DNA of 64,000 bases from Candidatus Poseidoniaceae archaeon (lineage in GTDB: Archaea; Thermoplasmatota; Poseidoniia; Poseidoniales; Poseidoniaceae): the NCBI GenBank assembly GCA_949372875.1, contig CASIAW010000011.1, positions 32,627 to 96,626 of the forward strand, written 5' to 3'. A program made the position numbers and the translations under genes. Position 1 is the stretch's first letter. The number at the start of each line of letters is the position of its first letter. Below are positions 8,900 through 18,400 of the stretch, in pieces. The notes under the pieces are model-generated. The model saw only the letters and a list, made by a program, of their open reading frames with translations, was not told where the DNA came from and made no database searches.

Positions 8900-10918
8900 A
8901 TGGACTCGGAGTCGCCACCTTCTGCGGATGAGAATGGCGCGACGCCTCAACGCCCCGCTTCAATCCTTCTCAGTGACTCAGTAGAGCCAACAGGTATGCT
9001 TGAAGGAACTCCCCTACTGGCTTCACATCACCCTTTTGACCCAGTAACTGTGAAGGAAAAAGACACTGCTTCGAAATCTTTTTTCATGTTCACACTTGGA
9101 TTCTTCGTTCCGTTTTTGGTTTTGATATCAGTCCTCTCTATTGGCGGTGCTCTTGATCAAGTTCAGAGGGAGGGAGGTCAAGATCAGGACCGATATGCAT
9201 TCGCCAACCCTGACCCAAATGAGCTAACTTTTTTTTCAAACGAAACCGGTGGATATGCCGTTACACTTGATTTGCCCGAAACGCACGAAGTATCACAATG
9301 TTCACTCGATATAAATGGAGAACCGAACAATAGATACGACCTCTCGAACGAATGGATAATGTGCAGTACTTCGAACCCTAGTTTTCCAGACATAGCCGGC
9401 GATGAAATGCTGATATGGCAACTTGTACCCTTTTCTCAATCCGGCACACCAGCCGCAGCTAGCAAGACAACAAATCTTGTGTATGCCGAATACAGTTTTC
9501 AAACGAAAGAACTCTCAGTCTCATTTGATAATAATTTCTCAGAAAACCCCATGCTTGATGCCTTCATCCTAAACGAACAAAACCAGTTTACCAAGACATC
9601 GACTCAAGGAGATACTGTCGATGGTCAAAACTATACCTTTCAAATTCAAACCAATTCAACCGACGAATTCTACATGGAGATGAACCTACTCGAGTCCAGC
9701 TATCATTTCTCGGCCGAAGCCTGTGATTCATGTTCCGACGAGCAATTCCAATACCTCGACAACGTACAATTCTACAGAATTACGGAATGGGTTGAAATCG
9801 GGCATTATGATTCTGAACTTAACAGTCTCTCTTTTGTTCCGTTATCGGTATTTGACGGCTCGGAATTTCCATCACAATTAGAATTTGACTTCAGTATCGA
9901 TTGGGCCCCGGTTTCAATAACTGAGGAAACCATCTGGAGTCCAAGGTCTCAGTCATACGGGTATGAAAATTCAATTATCGAAATGAATACATCGGACAAT
10001 GGTACATACGAATTCGAACTTCTCATCACGGATGAAGTAAATTGGCAACCCCGGTTAGATTGCCTTGTAGATTCTTCTTCATGGCCAGAGTATTATGATT
10101 CTTTACAACGATATCCAATCTATTGCGTGGATACTGAAGTTACCGGGGGGTATGATTCACGAATCTATCAAGATTCCACATTTGAAATCGATGAATATGT
10201 GTCCATCCTGAACCAATCTTGGGATCCAGAGAATCGTGAGTTTTTTGTAGAATTCAACCGAACTTTGAGAGTTCAAGAGAACGATTTCTCAGGTACTGCA
10301 TTCAATTCGTATCCCTTCCGAGAGCGTCCAGATAGCGTTGGTGAAAGAAAGAATTTCACTGTAACCTTTGAAGAGTCAGACGGCGAACGAGACTGGGTTA
10401 GTTTTGAAATGAATTTTCAAATAATCGATAATACGAGCGTCCGTAGCGGCGGCCATGATTTTACTTGGTTCGTGTGTGAGGGCTGTGAGCACAATCTTAG
10501 TGAGCCAACGTATAGAGGCGTTCTCACTCAAACTGATCTCATAGGGGGCTTTAACTCATCGAATGAGACTCTTTGGTTTCAGCCTGTAGGCCCCACTCCT
10601 TCAACGGTTGAAATGTCGATTGTACTCGTTCCCAATGACGCTCTGCCAAGAAGTAGCTATTTCGATTACGGTCAATACCTCTACGGGGAAGATTATCTTT
10701 GGACGGATTCAGAAAGTTATGACTATTCGAACCCTTCAGACGATTTTTACTTCTATTCTTTCGCCGTGTCCCCATTCGTTTACATTGGGGCAATCATCTA
10801 CTCATTCGTGAAAGGCAACAAAGCCTTCGGAAAAGGGTTGATTGCTTCGAGCGTCGCTTCGCTCGTCTTATTTGGCGGAATCATGCTTTTGTTCGTACTC
10901 TTCCTGTTTGGGTTATGA
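8900..10918 (+). CDS. Large membrane protein with extracellular beta-rich domain, paralogue of next gene
   Basis: A 672-residue protein without a cleavable signal. A soluble N-terminal leader of about 55 residues is followed by a hydrophobic helix (about 58-82, FMFTLGFFVPFLVLISVLSI), a long Asn/Ser/Tyr-rich exterior region of about 530 residues, and two C-terminal helices separated by a short basic turn (PFVYIGAIIYSFVKGNKAFG and then SLVLFGGIMLLFVLFLFGL). The exterior contains CDSCSD and CEGCEHN cysteine pairs that could be disulfides. The leader and C-terminal helices resemble those of the gene at 10957, which has a much shorter exterior part. The family is not known to me; a surface-display role is inferred from topology. 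Confidence 0.75.
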   Translation: MDSESPPSADENGATPQRPASILLSDSVEPTGMLEGTPLLASHHPFDPVTVKEKDTASKSFFMFTLGFFVPFLVLISVLSIGGALDQVQREGGQDQDRYAFANPDPNELTFFSNETGGYAVTLDLPETHEVSQCSLDINGEPNNRYDLSNEWIMCSTSNPSFPDIAGDEMLIWQLVPFSQSGTPAAASKTTNLVYAEYSFQTKELSVSFDNNFSENPMLDAFILNEQNQFTKTSTQGDTVDGQNYTFQIQTNSTDEFYMEMNLLESSYHFSAEACDSCSDEQFQYLDNVQFYRITEWVEIGHYDSELNSLSFVPLSVFDGSEFPSQLEFDFSIDWAPVSITEETIWSPRSQSYGYENSIIEMNTSDNGTYEFELLITDEVNWQPRLDCLVDSSSWPEYYDSLQRYPIYCVDTEVTGGYDSRIYQDSTFEIDEYVSILNQSWDPENREFFVEFNRTLRVQENDFSGTAFNSYPFRERPDSVGERKNFTVTFEESDGERDWVSFEMNFQIIDNTSVRSGGHDFTWFVCEGCEHNLSEPTYRGVLTQTDLIGGFNSSNETLWFQPVGPTPSTVEMSIVLVPNDALPRSSYFDYGQYLYGEDYLWTDSESYDYSNPSDDFYFYSFAVSPFVYIGAIIYSFVKGNKAFGKGLIASSVASLVLFGGIMLLFVLFLFGL

Positions 10919-10925
10919 GCGCGTG

Positions 10926-10933
10926 ATTTTATT
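10926..10933 (+). promoter_or_regulatory. TATA-like box before the gene at 10957
   Basis: TTTTATTT in the 38-bp gap between the two paralogous membrane proteins, about 27 bp before the ATG at 10957. It suggests a separate leaderless promoter for the second gene. Confidence 0.35.
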
Positions 10934-10956
10934 TCACCCGATGTACACCGCTACCT

Positions 10957-11715
10957 ATGCAAGAGGAAGATGGCATGGCGGGAACACAGCCAGAAAACCC
11001 CTCAATCGCTCCTCCGCCAGCGACCATAACTCTCTCGGGTACAGTAAGTGAATTTGTATCGCCCGGTTATGATTCTGCAGCAGTACCTCAGAAAGGAAAA
11101 ATGCAGTGGAAGCAATTCTTCTTGGGTCTCTTTCTCCCTTATGCCGTTGGCCTTTTCGTGATTTTACTTTTCTTTTTTGCCGAAGAAGCCTTCGACCCTT
11201 ATGCCTTTGAAGAAAGAGTGATTGAGGTGAACGAAGATGGCTATTTTGTTCAACAATTCCAAGTTTCAAGTACGATGAATCTTGACTACTGTTACAATAA
11301 TGGCCCGTATTCTTCGAACTTCTCTCTTTCCTGTGCATATGATAATTATGAGGACTACGAAAACTCATGGATAGTTCGAGAGTATGTCTTCAACCAAAGC
11401 ACCGGCGAAAATTCTTGGGCGGATATAGGGGCTTACTCTGCTTCGAACTCAACGATTTGGTTCAAACTCACCAACTCCTCGATCGAGGAAGTGCACATTG
11501 CTCTTGAATTTCATGACCCCGCTGTAGACGACCATTTCTTCATTAATGCCTTGGAAACCTCAGTTTGTTTTCTCCCATTCATTTACATTGGTGCAGTCAT
11601 CTTCGCATTTATGAAACAAAAGAAATCTCTTGGAATCGGCCTTCTCTCGGCCCTCGGCGTTTATCTGGCACTTCTCGGGGCGCTGCTTGTTTTCCTTATT
11701 TTCGCCTGGATGTGA
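10957..11715 (+). CDS. Membrane protein, short paralogue of the gene at 8900
   Basis: A 252-residue protein with the same plan as its upstream neighbour: Pro/Ser-rich leader, membrane helix (about 54-74, FLGLFLPYAVGLFVILLFFF), an exterior domain of about 115 residues, and a C-terminal pair of helices with a basic turn (PFIYIGAVIFAFMKQKKSLG compared with PFVYIGAIIYSFVKGNKAFG upstream). This shows that the two are paralogues differing mainly in the size of the exterior domain. No enzymatic motif is present. Its TGA overlaps the likely GTG start of the acetyltransferase, so those two are probably translated from one message. Confidence 0.75.
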   Translation: MQEEDGMAGTQPENPSIAPPPATITLSGTVSEFVSPGYDSAAVPQKGKMQWKQFFLGLFLPYAVGLFVILLFFFAEEAFDPYAFEERVIEVNEDGYFVQQFQVSSTMNLDYCYNNGPYSSNFSLSCAYDNYEDYENSWIVREYVFNQSTGENSWADIGAYSASNSTIWFKLTNSSIEEVHIALEFHDPAVDDHFFINALETSVCFLPFIYIGAVIFAFMKQKKSLGIGLLSALGVYLALLGALLVFLIFAWM

Positions 11716-12248
11716 ATATTTTGATACCCCAATGGCACATTTCCAAGCCCCCTGCACCCCCTTCATTGCTGTATTATGATTGCAGATACGCGGTTTTACG
11801 TGAACCTATAGGGTTTCCAAGAGGTGCAGAAATTCTCGAAGATGATGAAGAAGCTATACACGCGTGGGTTGAACATGAAAACGAAGTTGTCGCGGTAGGG
11901 AGAGCGCATCTTATCGATGCGAACAGTGATGGTTCCGCCGCCGATCATGCAGGGCCTGATGCGACCAAATGCCCCGGCTTTGGCCCATTGACTGAATCTT
12001 CAAACAGGCCGGCAATTCAAATCCGCCAAATGGGCACCCGCCTTAATGCTCGCCGCCAAGGACATGCTGCAACTGTCCTCAAGGCACTTGAAGAGGCTTC
12101 AAAAGAGCATTTTGAGGCTAAAATCGGCCTTTTACAGGCAAGAGAAATTGCAATTCCGTTCTACCAATCTCAAGGATGGATACTTGTTGACAAGCCGTAC
12201 TCTATCCAAGGAATCGGCCCCCATCGTTCAATGATGAAGCAATTATAA
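11712..12248 (+). CDS. GNAT-family N-acetyltransferase
   Basis: The C-terminal half carries the acetyl-CoA signature of the GNAT fold (QMGTRLNARRQGHAATVLKA, with R-R-Q-G-H-A as the pyrophosphate-binding loop) and then the typical beta-alpha end AIPFYQSQGW. The N-terminal half (YDCRYAVLREPIGFPRGAE) resembles the ElaA/YjcF-type subgroup. Members acetylate amines, peptide N-termini or small molecules with acetyl-CoA; the substrate is unknown. There is no ATG before the conserved region. The GTG at 11712 overlaps the upstream stop and gives 178 residues, a normal size; a TTG at 11721 is the alternative. The frame is also open further upstream but lies inside the previous gene. Confidence 0.8.
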   Translation: MNILIPQWHISKPPAPPSLLYYDCRYAVLREPIGFPRGAEILEDDEEAIHAWVEHENEVVAVGRAHLIDANSDGSAADHAGPDATKCPGFGPLTESSNRPAIQIRQMGTRLNARRQGHAATVLKALEEASKEHFEAKIGLLQAREIAIPFYQSQGWILVDKPYSIQGIGPHRSMMKQL

Positions 12249-12256
12249 TGAAATTT

Positions 12257-12409
12257 TGAACATGAATTGTTCATATACGGTTGGAATTTCACATATTCAA
12301 GAAAATATGAACCACGGGAGCATTCGCTCCAAAATAAAAAAAAGAATGCTGCGGCGGTTTCCCGCCAATATTTTTGAAAAAGTGCGGAAATCACGCAAAT
12401 ATTGAGGAG
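12257..12409 (+). promoter_or_regulatory. Stacked palindromes and Shine-Dalgarno site before the gene at 12415
   Basis: Three perfect inverted repeats lie in the 166-bp gap. They are TGAACA/TGTTCA (12257-12262 and 12268-12273), CATATT/AATATG (12292-12297 and 12304-12309) and CAATATTT/AAATATTG (12366-12373 and 12397-12404). The last arm ends in the ribosome-binding sequence GAGGAG (12404-12409), which is 5 nt before the ATG. The first could be an operator or hairpin; pairing of the third could affect access to the ribosome-binding site. A regulatory function is inferred. Confidence 0.4.
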
Positions 12410-12414
12410 ATACA

Positions 12415-13149
12415 ATGAAATTAAAGCAAATCAACAAGAAAGAACCTTATTATGCAACTGGGGACAACCAAATTGTAATGCCACCTGAGCAGACCTTGCA
12501 AAAGGCACGAAATGAAAAATACTTGAAAGCACTCCAAACCCTTGCAGAAAGGGACCCTGAAGGATTTTCAAATGTTGCTCCGGAACTCATCAAAAGAAGC
12601 GTATGGAATTGGAGGGGCGCAGACCCTTTCTTCGCAGAAAGGCTCTCGAATTGGATTGATACGGCACATAAATGGAGCGATTTCAAGGAAATACTTCCCA
12701 AAGAGGCGCATTTACCACGTAGAAAGTCTGTTGAAGCACTCTCTTACGATAATTTGCCAAAACAGTATAGTGGCTTTTTGGAACATTTATCACAAAGGTT
12801 CGAAGGAGACTATACGAGATGGGATGCTTCTAAACGAGATCAATTCACCATACTTGGCATGCTTGCCCTTGAGGGGAAAGAGGGCGTTCGGCAGGGCCGA
12901 CTGATTCACCATCTTGGCCTTGACAGCATTGGGAGTGTTGGTTTACCAGGTTCAAATGCGATCCGTGCAGCAAAAATAGCTCTTAGTCGTTCAGCAAAAC
13001 CTCTCCAACTCTGGGCTCCAGCCTCCGGAAATGGGAGTGAACGCCTGCATGCTTTTGATGATTCCAATCTCGCAGATATCGTCGCACGATTTGTTTTGAA
13101 TCAACAAGCGGCAATTCTGCTCCCGCCTGTCTACACGCTTGAAGGCTAA
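12415..13149 (+). CDS. Unknown soluble protein
   Basis: A 244-residue, mildly basic, probably cytoplasmic protein with no signal peptide or membrane helix. It begins MKLKQINKKEPYYATGDNQI and has a helical middle with many Trp and Arg residues (SVWNWRGADPFFAERLSNW). Toward the C-terminus comes a segment that may be a small nucleic-acid-binding fold (GRLIHHLGLDSIGSVGLPGS and NAIRAAKIALSRSAKPLQLW). The start is well supported by GAGGAG 5 nt upstream. It follows a gap with three inverted repeats and precedes a 350-bp non-coding stretch, so it is probably transcribed alone. I do not recognise the family. Confidence 0.75.
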   Translation: MKLKQINKKEPYYATGDNQIVMPPEQTLQKARNEKYLKALQTLAERDPEGFSNVAPELIKRSVWNWRGADPFFAERLSNWIDTAHKWSDFKEILPKEAHLPRRKSVEALSYDNLPKQYSGFLEHLSQRFEGDYTRWDASKRDQFTILGMLALEGKEGVRQGRLIHHLGLDSIGSVGLPGSNAIRAAKIALSRSAKPLQLWAPASGNGSERLHAFDDSNLADIVARFVLNQQAAILLPPVYTLEG

Positions 13150-13172
13150 ATGATACACTGCATCGCGCTCTT

Positions 13173-13465
13173 CATATAGGGTCGGTTAGTTCCAGTGTGT
13201 AGAGGGAACGTTGGGTTCCCTAGAATTAACCCGTGAAATACGATGCATTTGGAGGCACAATACAAGGTACAAAACAAGAGACAAGAAAGCAAGACTGCGT
13301 TCCAGTTTATGCTTACCGCAACAGAAGATGTTGTTGGTATAAAGTCCCTTGTTAACTCCTTGAAAACAACACGCATACAGTGCGTAGCATCGTTTGAATC
13401 CCAAAACATCTCTCCCATCATGTGGGCTGGGTGTTTGGAAAGAGAGAACAGCGGGTTCTCTATGT
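13173..13465 (+). ncRNA. Candidate non-coding RNA or structured 5' leader with matched hairpins
   Basis: The 351-bp gap 13150-13500 holds no convincing gene. A TATA-like CATATAGGG (13173-13181) would start a transcript near 13200, right at a perfect hairpin (13203-13221: arms AGGGAAC/GTTCCCT, loop GTTGG). A second (13371-13385: ACGCA/TGCGT, loop TACAG) and a third hairpin (13443-13461: AGAGAAC/GTTCTCT, loop AGCGG) follow. The first and third share size, loop ending GG and sequence, and their one differing stem pair is changed on both sides (G-C to A-T). Another TATA-like box (AAAATATAGG, 13478-13487) follows the third hairpin and precedes the gene at 13501. It could be a separate small RNA or a long leader. 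Confidence 0.35.
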
Positions 13466-13500
13466 AATAACAACTAAAAAAATATAGGAAGTGAAAAAAC

Positions 13501-15231
13501 ATGAATAAGAAAATAATGAGCGTGCTAATTGCAATGTTCCTTGCTCTCTCTGCAGTTTCTGCAGTGAGCGGTGACGGATCTGACCCACTCGACCCATCTG
13601 ATGGTGGCGCCGATTGGGACGGTGACGGTCTCACCAACTCCGAGGAACAGAACCAAGGCACTAATATGAACAATGCAGACAGCGATGGCGACGGTCTCCC
13701 AGATGGCTGGGAAGTCTCGAACGGCCTTAACCCAACTAATGGTGGCGACGGTAATGCAGACCCTGACGGCGATGGTTTAACCAACGCCCAAGAGTATGCA
13801 GCGGGTACAAACCCGAACAACTCCGACACCGACGGCGACGGTAAGGCTGACAACGTTGACTCGTTCCCGAACGATCCGAACGATGGTGAATATTCCGACT
13901 CCGACGGTGACGGTATCCCTGATGCTTACGACCCTGACTTTACCGAGTCAGGCGCAGGCGCAGGCGATGGTGGCACTGAAGGCGGTGGCGAATCTGATGC
14001 CGGAGCTCAAAACCCACAACCAGGTCAAGGACAAGGTCAAGGACAAGGTCAAGGACAAGGTCAAGGACAAGGTCAAGGACAAGGTCAAGGACAAGGTCAA
14101 GGACAGGGTCAAGGACAAGGTCAAGGACAAGGTCAAGGACAAGGTCAAGGACAAGGTCAAGGACAGGGTCAAGGACAAGGTCAAGGACAAGGTCAAGGAC
14201 AAGGTCAAGGACAGGGTCAAGGACAAGGTCAAGGACAAGGTCAAGGACAAGGTCAGGGACAACAAGGTCAGCAGGGACAACAAGGTCAACAAGGCCAGCA
14301 AGGTCAACAAGGCCAGCAAGGTCAACAAGGCCAGCAAGGTCAACAAGGCCAGCAAGGTCAACAAGGCCAGCAAGGTCAACAAGGTCAGCAAGGTCAACAA
14401 GGTGAACAGCAAGACAATGGACAAGGTCAGCAACAACAAGGTGGCGAACAAGGTGGTCAACAAGGCCAGCAAGAAGGTCAAAACCAAAACGGCGAAAACC
14501 AAAACGGTCAGAGCCAGCAACAACAAGGTCAAACCCAAAACGGTCAACAAGGCCAACAGGGTCAACAGACCGACCAACAACAACAACAGCAAACCGACAA
14601 CCAGGGTCCTGCCGACAACGACGGTGACGGAATTCCAGACAACATTGATAATGACAACGACAACGATGGTATCCCCAACGATGTCGATGACAATCCAAAC
14701 GACCACGACAACGACGGAATTGACGATGCTCTTGACAGTGATGATGACGGCGATGGAATCGACGACTCTGAGGAAACTCAAGACGGCGATCCAAACACCA
14801 ACATCTACGACCACGACAACGACGGAATCACAGATTCCGTTGACCTCGACATCGACAACGACGGAATTGACAACTACAATGATTGGGAAGATTCGAATGG
14901 TAATGGTATAATGGATGCTGGTGAAGACCGCAGCCGTGACCACGACAACGATGGCTCTGATGATGGAGTAGATACTGATGACGACAACGACGATATTCTC
15001 GACGTTGACGAAGTTGGTGGAATCTCTGGAAACTACCGCTACGACCACGACAATGATGGAATTTGGGACCTTTCCGACACAGATGACGACAATGACGGCC
15101 TTGCCGACTGGTTCGAAGTCAATGACGGCAACCCAATGACCGGTCAATTTGATCACGACAACGATGGTCTCGATGACAACGAAGATGACGACGACGATGA
15201 CGACGGCATTCTCGATGAACTCGAAGCTTGA
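13501..15231 (+). CDS. Secreted calcium-repeat protein with a long Gly-Gln tract
   Basis: A 576-residue exported protein. Residues 1-24 are a signal peptide (MNKKIMSVLIAMFLALSAVS). Residues 25-165 and 375-576 hold thrombospondin type 3-like repeats of the form D-x-D-x-D-G-x-x-D (for example DSDGDGLPDGWE, DPDGDGLTNAQE), known calcium-binding loops. Between them lies a region of about 40 Gly-Gln dipeptides followed by Gln-Gly-Gln units and a mixed Gln/Gly/Asn stretch. There is no C-terminal helix or sorting motif, so it is probably released or held non-covalently. GGAAGTGA lies 6 nt before the ATG. The strong terminator at 15263 ends the message. A matrix or linker role at the cell surface is inferred. 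Confidence 0.85.
   Translation: MNKKIMSVLIAMFLALSAVSAVSGDGSDPLDPSDGGADWDGDGLTNSEEQNQGTNMNNADSDGDGLPDGWEVSNGLNPTNGGDGNADPDGDGLTNAQEYAAGTNPNNSDTDGDGKADNVDSFPNDPNDGEYSDSDGDGIPDAYDPDFTESGAGAGDGGTEGGGESDAGAQNPQPGQGQGQGQGQGQGQGQGQGQGQGQGQGQGQGQGQGQGQGQGQGQGQGQGQGQGQGQGQGQGQGQGQGQGQGQGQGQGQGQQGQQGQQGQQGQQGQQGQQGQQGQQGQQGQQGQQGQQGQQGQQGQQGEQQDNGQGQQQQGGEQGGQQGQQEGQNQNGENQNGQSQQQQGQTQNGQQGQQGQQTDQQQQQQTDNQGPADNDGDGIPDNIDNDNDNDGIPNDVDDNPNDHDNDGIDDALDSDDDGDGIDDSEETQDGDPNTNIYDHDNDGITDSVDLDIDNDGIDNYNDWEDSNGNGIMDAGEDRSRDHDNDGSDDGVDTDDDNDDILDVDEVGGISGNYRYDHDNDGIWDLSDTDDDNDGLADWFEVNDGNPMTGQFDHDNDGLDDNEDDDDDDDGILDELEA
14023..14400 (+). repeat. In-frame tandem repeat: (Gly-Gln)n then (Gln-Gly-Gln)n
   Basis: From 14023 to 14262 the coding strand is a 12-base repeat (GGTCAAGGACAA with occasional CAA/CAG changes) giving about 40 Gly-Gln units. 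From 14263 to 14400 it changes to 9- and 18-base units (GGTCAACAAGGCCAGCAA) giving Gly-Gln-Gln. The repeat is in frame throughout, and the third-base changes suggest expansion in more than one step. Copy number is likely to vary between strains and may be collapsed in short-read assemblies. Confidence 0.95.
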
Positions 15232-15262
15232 ACGAAGTGACAAATCTATCGTTAGATAATCA

Positions 15263-15333
15263 CCGGTGCTGAGGCACCGGGGCGCCGGATTTCTAGGGGG
15301 TTCGCCCCCTAGAAATCCCTCTTTTCTTTTTTT
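15263..15333 (+). terminator. Double-hairpin terminator with UUCG loop and T-rich tail
   Basis: First hairpin CCGGTGC-TGAG-GCACCGG (15263-15280). Second hairpin with a perfect 14-bp stem, arms 15287-15300 and 15305-15318, and the very stable loop TTCG (15301-15304). A T-rich tract CTCTTTTCTTTTTTT follows (15319-15333). It sits 31 bp after the stop codon of the Gly-Gln protein and before the promoter region of the giant gene. It resembles a bacterial intrinsic terminator in form; archaea also terminate at T-tracts. Confidence 0.85.
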
Positions 15334-15482
15334 AAAATCAATCATTCATTGGTGAAACTTTTACCAAATTAGGCTTTCATTCGCAGATGATACGCAACGC
15401 CTTCTGTGATACAGAAACACGCAACCGCGCCATGGCCTTCAAATAGGGAATGTCGGTGGAAAGTTGATTCCGAGGTGCCAAC

Positions 15483-18400
15483 ATGCTCTCAAAAACACAA
15501 TTAGAAAACATAAGCCAACGCCAGAAGCTCACAATGTCATTGACAATCGTCGTCTTGATGTTGACCAGCACAATGCTTGCCATTGTTCAAGACGTGAGTT
15601 CAGAAGAAACGATGCCTAGTGTCGTATTCAGAGAAGGGGAAAGAATTACACAAACTTCTGCCCAGTCTACTGAACAAGGCGGTCAAGGTTCATGGATAGG
15701 CAGTCAAGATGCTTGGCAGCTTGAAGACCACCCCGTTCTTTCAGACATCATGTGGACCGACCCCGGTGTCGCTTCAGGAATCATCGCCGACCGTGCTGCG
15801 ATTGAAGCAATCATGCCTTATTTCTCAACGCTCCTTGAGGAGTCAAATAAAGACGATCACGACAACGATGGAGTCAGTGACCTTTACGACTTAGACGATG
15901 ATAACGACGGAATTTACGACCTTCTTGAGCGATTCGACGGCTGTTATGGAACCGATCCGTTTGATCATGACAACGACGGTATCTTGGATGCCGTAGATTG
16001 GGACGACGACAATGACGGAATTCTTGAAGGCCCAATTGATGTTCCAGCACTTGAAGCACTCGGACTTGATCCGCTCAATGTGAGTACTGACCGACGACTC
16101 GACCCATCAATTATCCACCCTTGGACAGGTCAAGCAGTCGGGGCATTCTACCTCGCAGATCAAAACCCAATGGACCACGACAACGACGGGGTTACTGATG
16201 AAGATTCAGATGGCTCAGGTCCTGGAAGTTATGATGAAGACGACGATAACGATGCACGAATCGATCAATTCAAGTGGCCTTGTGATCTAGATAGCGACGG
16301 AATCCAAGACTACTTCGATACTGATGACGACGGCGACGGGGTTGTAGATATTGAGGACATTCATCCATATGATGCAACTCAAACAACATCCATGTCCGCT
16401 TCGAGCAACCTTTACGATACCGCCGTTTCATGGGATTTCAACTCATACCGAGAATATTCTGGTGGCGTCAATTTCCTCAATGAAGAACTCAACAGAGTAA
16501 ACGCCCCTGGAAACACATCCAGTGGCTGGATTGGAAACCCGAATGCAATGGGGCCAAACGGAGTTGCCTCCTTCACAACCATTGTTGATGGGGATTTGGA
16601 CGGAGACCTCATTCCGAACTTCCTTGACCCAGATAACGACAATGACGGCACCCCGGACAGCGCAGATACTGATGATGACAACGATGGAATCCTCGACATG
16701 GTCGACCCGGATGATGACAATGATGGTATTCCGGATGTTTGTATGAACCTCGACATGAACGCCGACAACAAAGGCGATTATGACAACACAATTCTCAACG
16801 GCGTGGCTTTGAGCCTCGATGCCTCTTCTCTTGCAGGTGGGCAGAACTATGTTGCTGCAAATGGCGTTCAAACCTCCGCAATCAATGGCATGGGTATGAC
16901 CGTCGACATCACTGTTGATAGTAACGGCGAGATACTCACGGCAACTTTGGTATCAGGTGGCTATGGCTACTCAGTTGGCGACGATGTCGCAATCCTTGGT
17001 GGTAACTCTGGCGGTGCGATTATTGTTTCAAGCGTCAGTACAGTCAACTTCCAAATCCCTGGCGGGGATGGCGATAACGACGGCACCCTCGATTGTGAAA
17101 TGGATTATGACCAAGACCTTGACGACGATAGATTAAGGCCATTTGACCAGAACTACAACGCAGTTTACGATTGGCTCGACCCTGACATGGGTGGCACGCC
17201 AACTCCGGACAACCTTGGTGACATCTCTGTGAGCGGTGACGCAAATAACTTTGAATACGATTCCGACGATGACCAAATTTCGAACGAAAACGACTCATTC
17301 CCTCTCGACAAGGCATCCGATGTTGCCTCTTGGAATTGCCCAACACTCGCGAATCCAAACCCAGTAAATCCAGACTCTCGATGTAACACTCGCCGAGCAT
17401 CTTATTCTCAATTCAACGATTGGGATGGCGATGGAATCAACAACTGGATTGACGTTGATGACGACAATGACGGAATCATTGATGCACTCGATATTGACTG
17501 GGATTGCGATTTTGATAACGACGGTGACCTCCACGCTATCAATGGTGCACTTTACAGAGACGACGGCCCAAACTCGGTAGACTCCGATATTGATGGCGAC
17601 GGTCTTGAAAATGACATTGATTGGGACGACGATAACGATGGAATTTCCGACTATTACGATCCAGACGACGGAAATTGCGGCGTTGTAGATTTTGATGCGA
17701 ATGATAACTTTGCCTCGCCATACTACCCTGTAGCAGATGGCGGCAACCTCGACGGAACCCAAGACAGTACGCCATACTCCGACAACTCTACAGACCATTG
17801 GAACCTCGTTTTCTGGCACAATCCGTTTTCCGATGTTGTACTTGATTACAACGGATACGACGCAACCACAACACCAGTAACGCCGGGAACAGTCCCAGAA
17901 TTTTACTGGTTCATGTTTGCTCGCTGGTCCCCTTACAACGGCGGTAACGATTGGGATATCGATGCGGATGGCGATTCGCTCACCAATGGATTAGACATCG
18001 ATCAAGACGCTGATGGGATGCCCGATTGGTGGGATCAAGACGAAGGTAACGACGGCGTTCTCGACATTAACGATCTCAAAATGGGAGGCTCGTTCAACCT
18101 TACCACATGTGGCTGGACTGCTGGAAACATTGCAAGCGGCTACGTATGTGGTTACAGCTATGCGCTTGCTTATCACATGCCATTGAACGGTGTTAACGCC
18201 CAATTTGGCTCACCCTATTCGACTCGCCCGGACGCTTATATTGACCAAGGCCCTACGACTGGTGGACCTTCAGGAAACTGGAGTTGCAATCCAGGAGCTC
18301 AAGGTGGATGTTGGCACTATGACTTCGGCGGTGACGGTTCGGTAGAATCTGGCATTACCTTCACACAAATGCAGAACAATCGCGACGCCTTCGTTACTTG

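Noticed and set aside
13243..13467. A 74-residue open frame in the non-coding gap before 13501
   Set aside because: It has no ribosome-binding site, an unremarkable composition, and overlaps two of the hairpins; I consider the region non-coding.
14023..14400. Regular short repeats that could be taken for a CRISPR array
   Set aside because: Units are 9-18 bases, directly adjacent with no unique spacers, and in frame within a coding sequence.
13948..15345. Long antisense open frames across the Gly-Gln and Asp-rich repeat gene
   Set aside because: They are low-complexity shadows (Leu/Thr/Val or Leu/Asp/Val runs) of the repeat on the other strand, with no start signal and no domain-like sequence.
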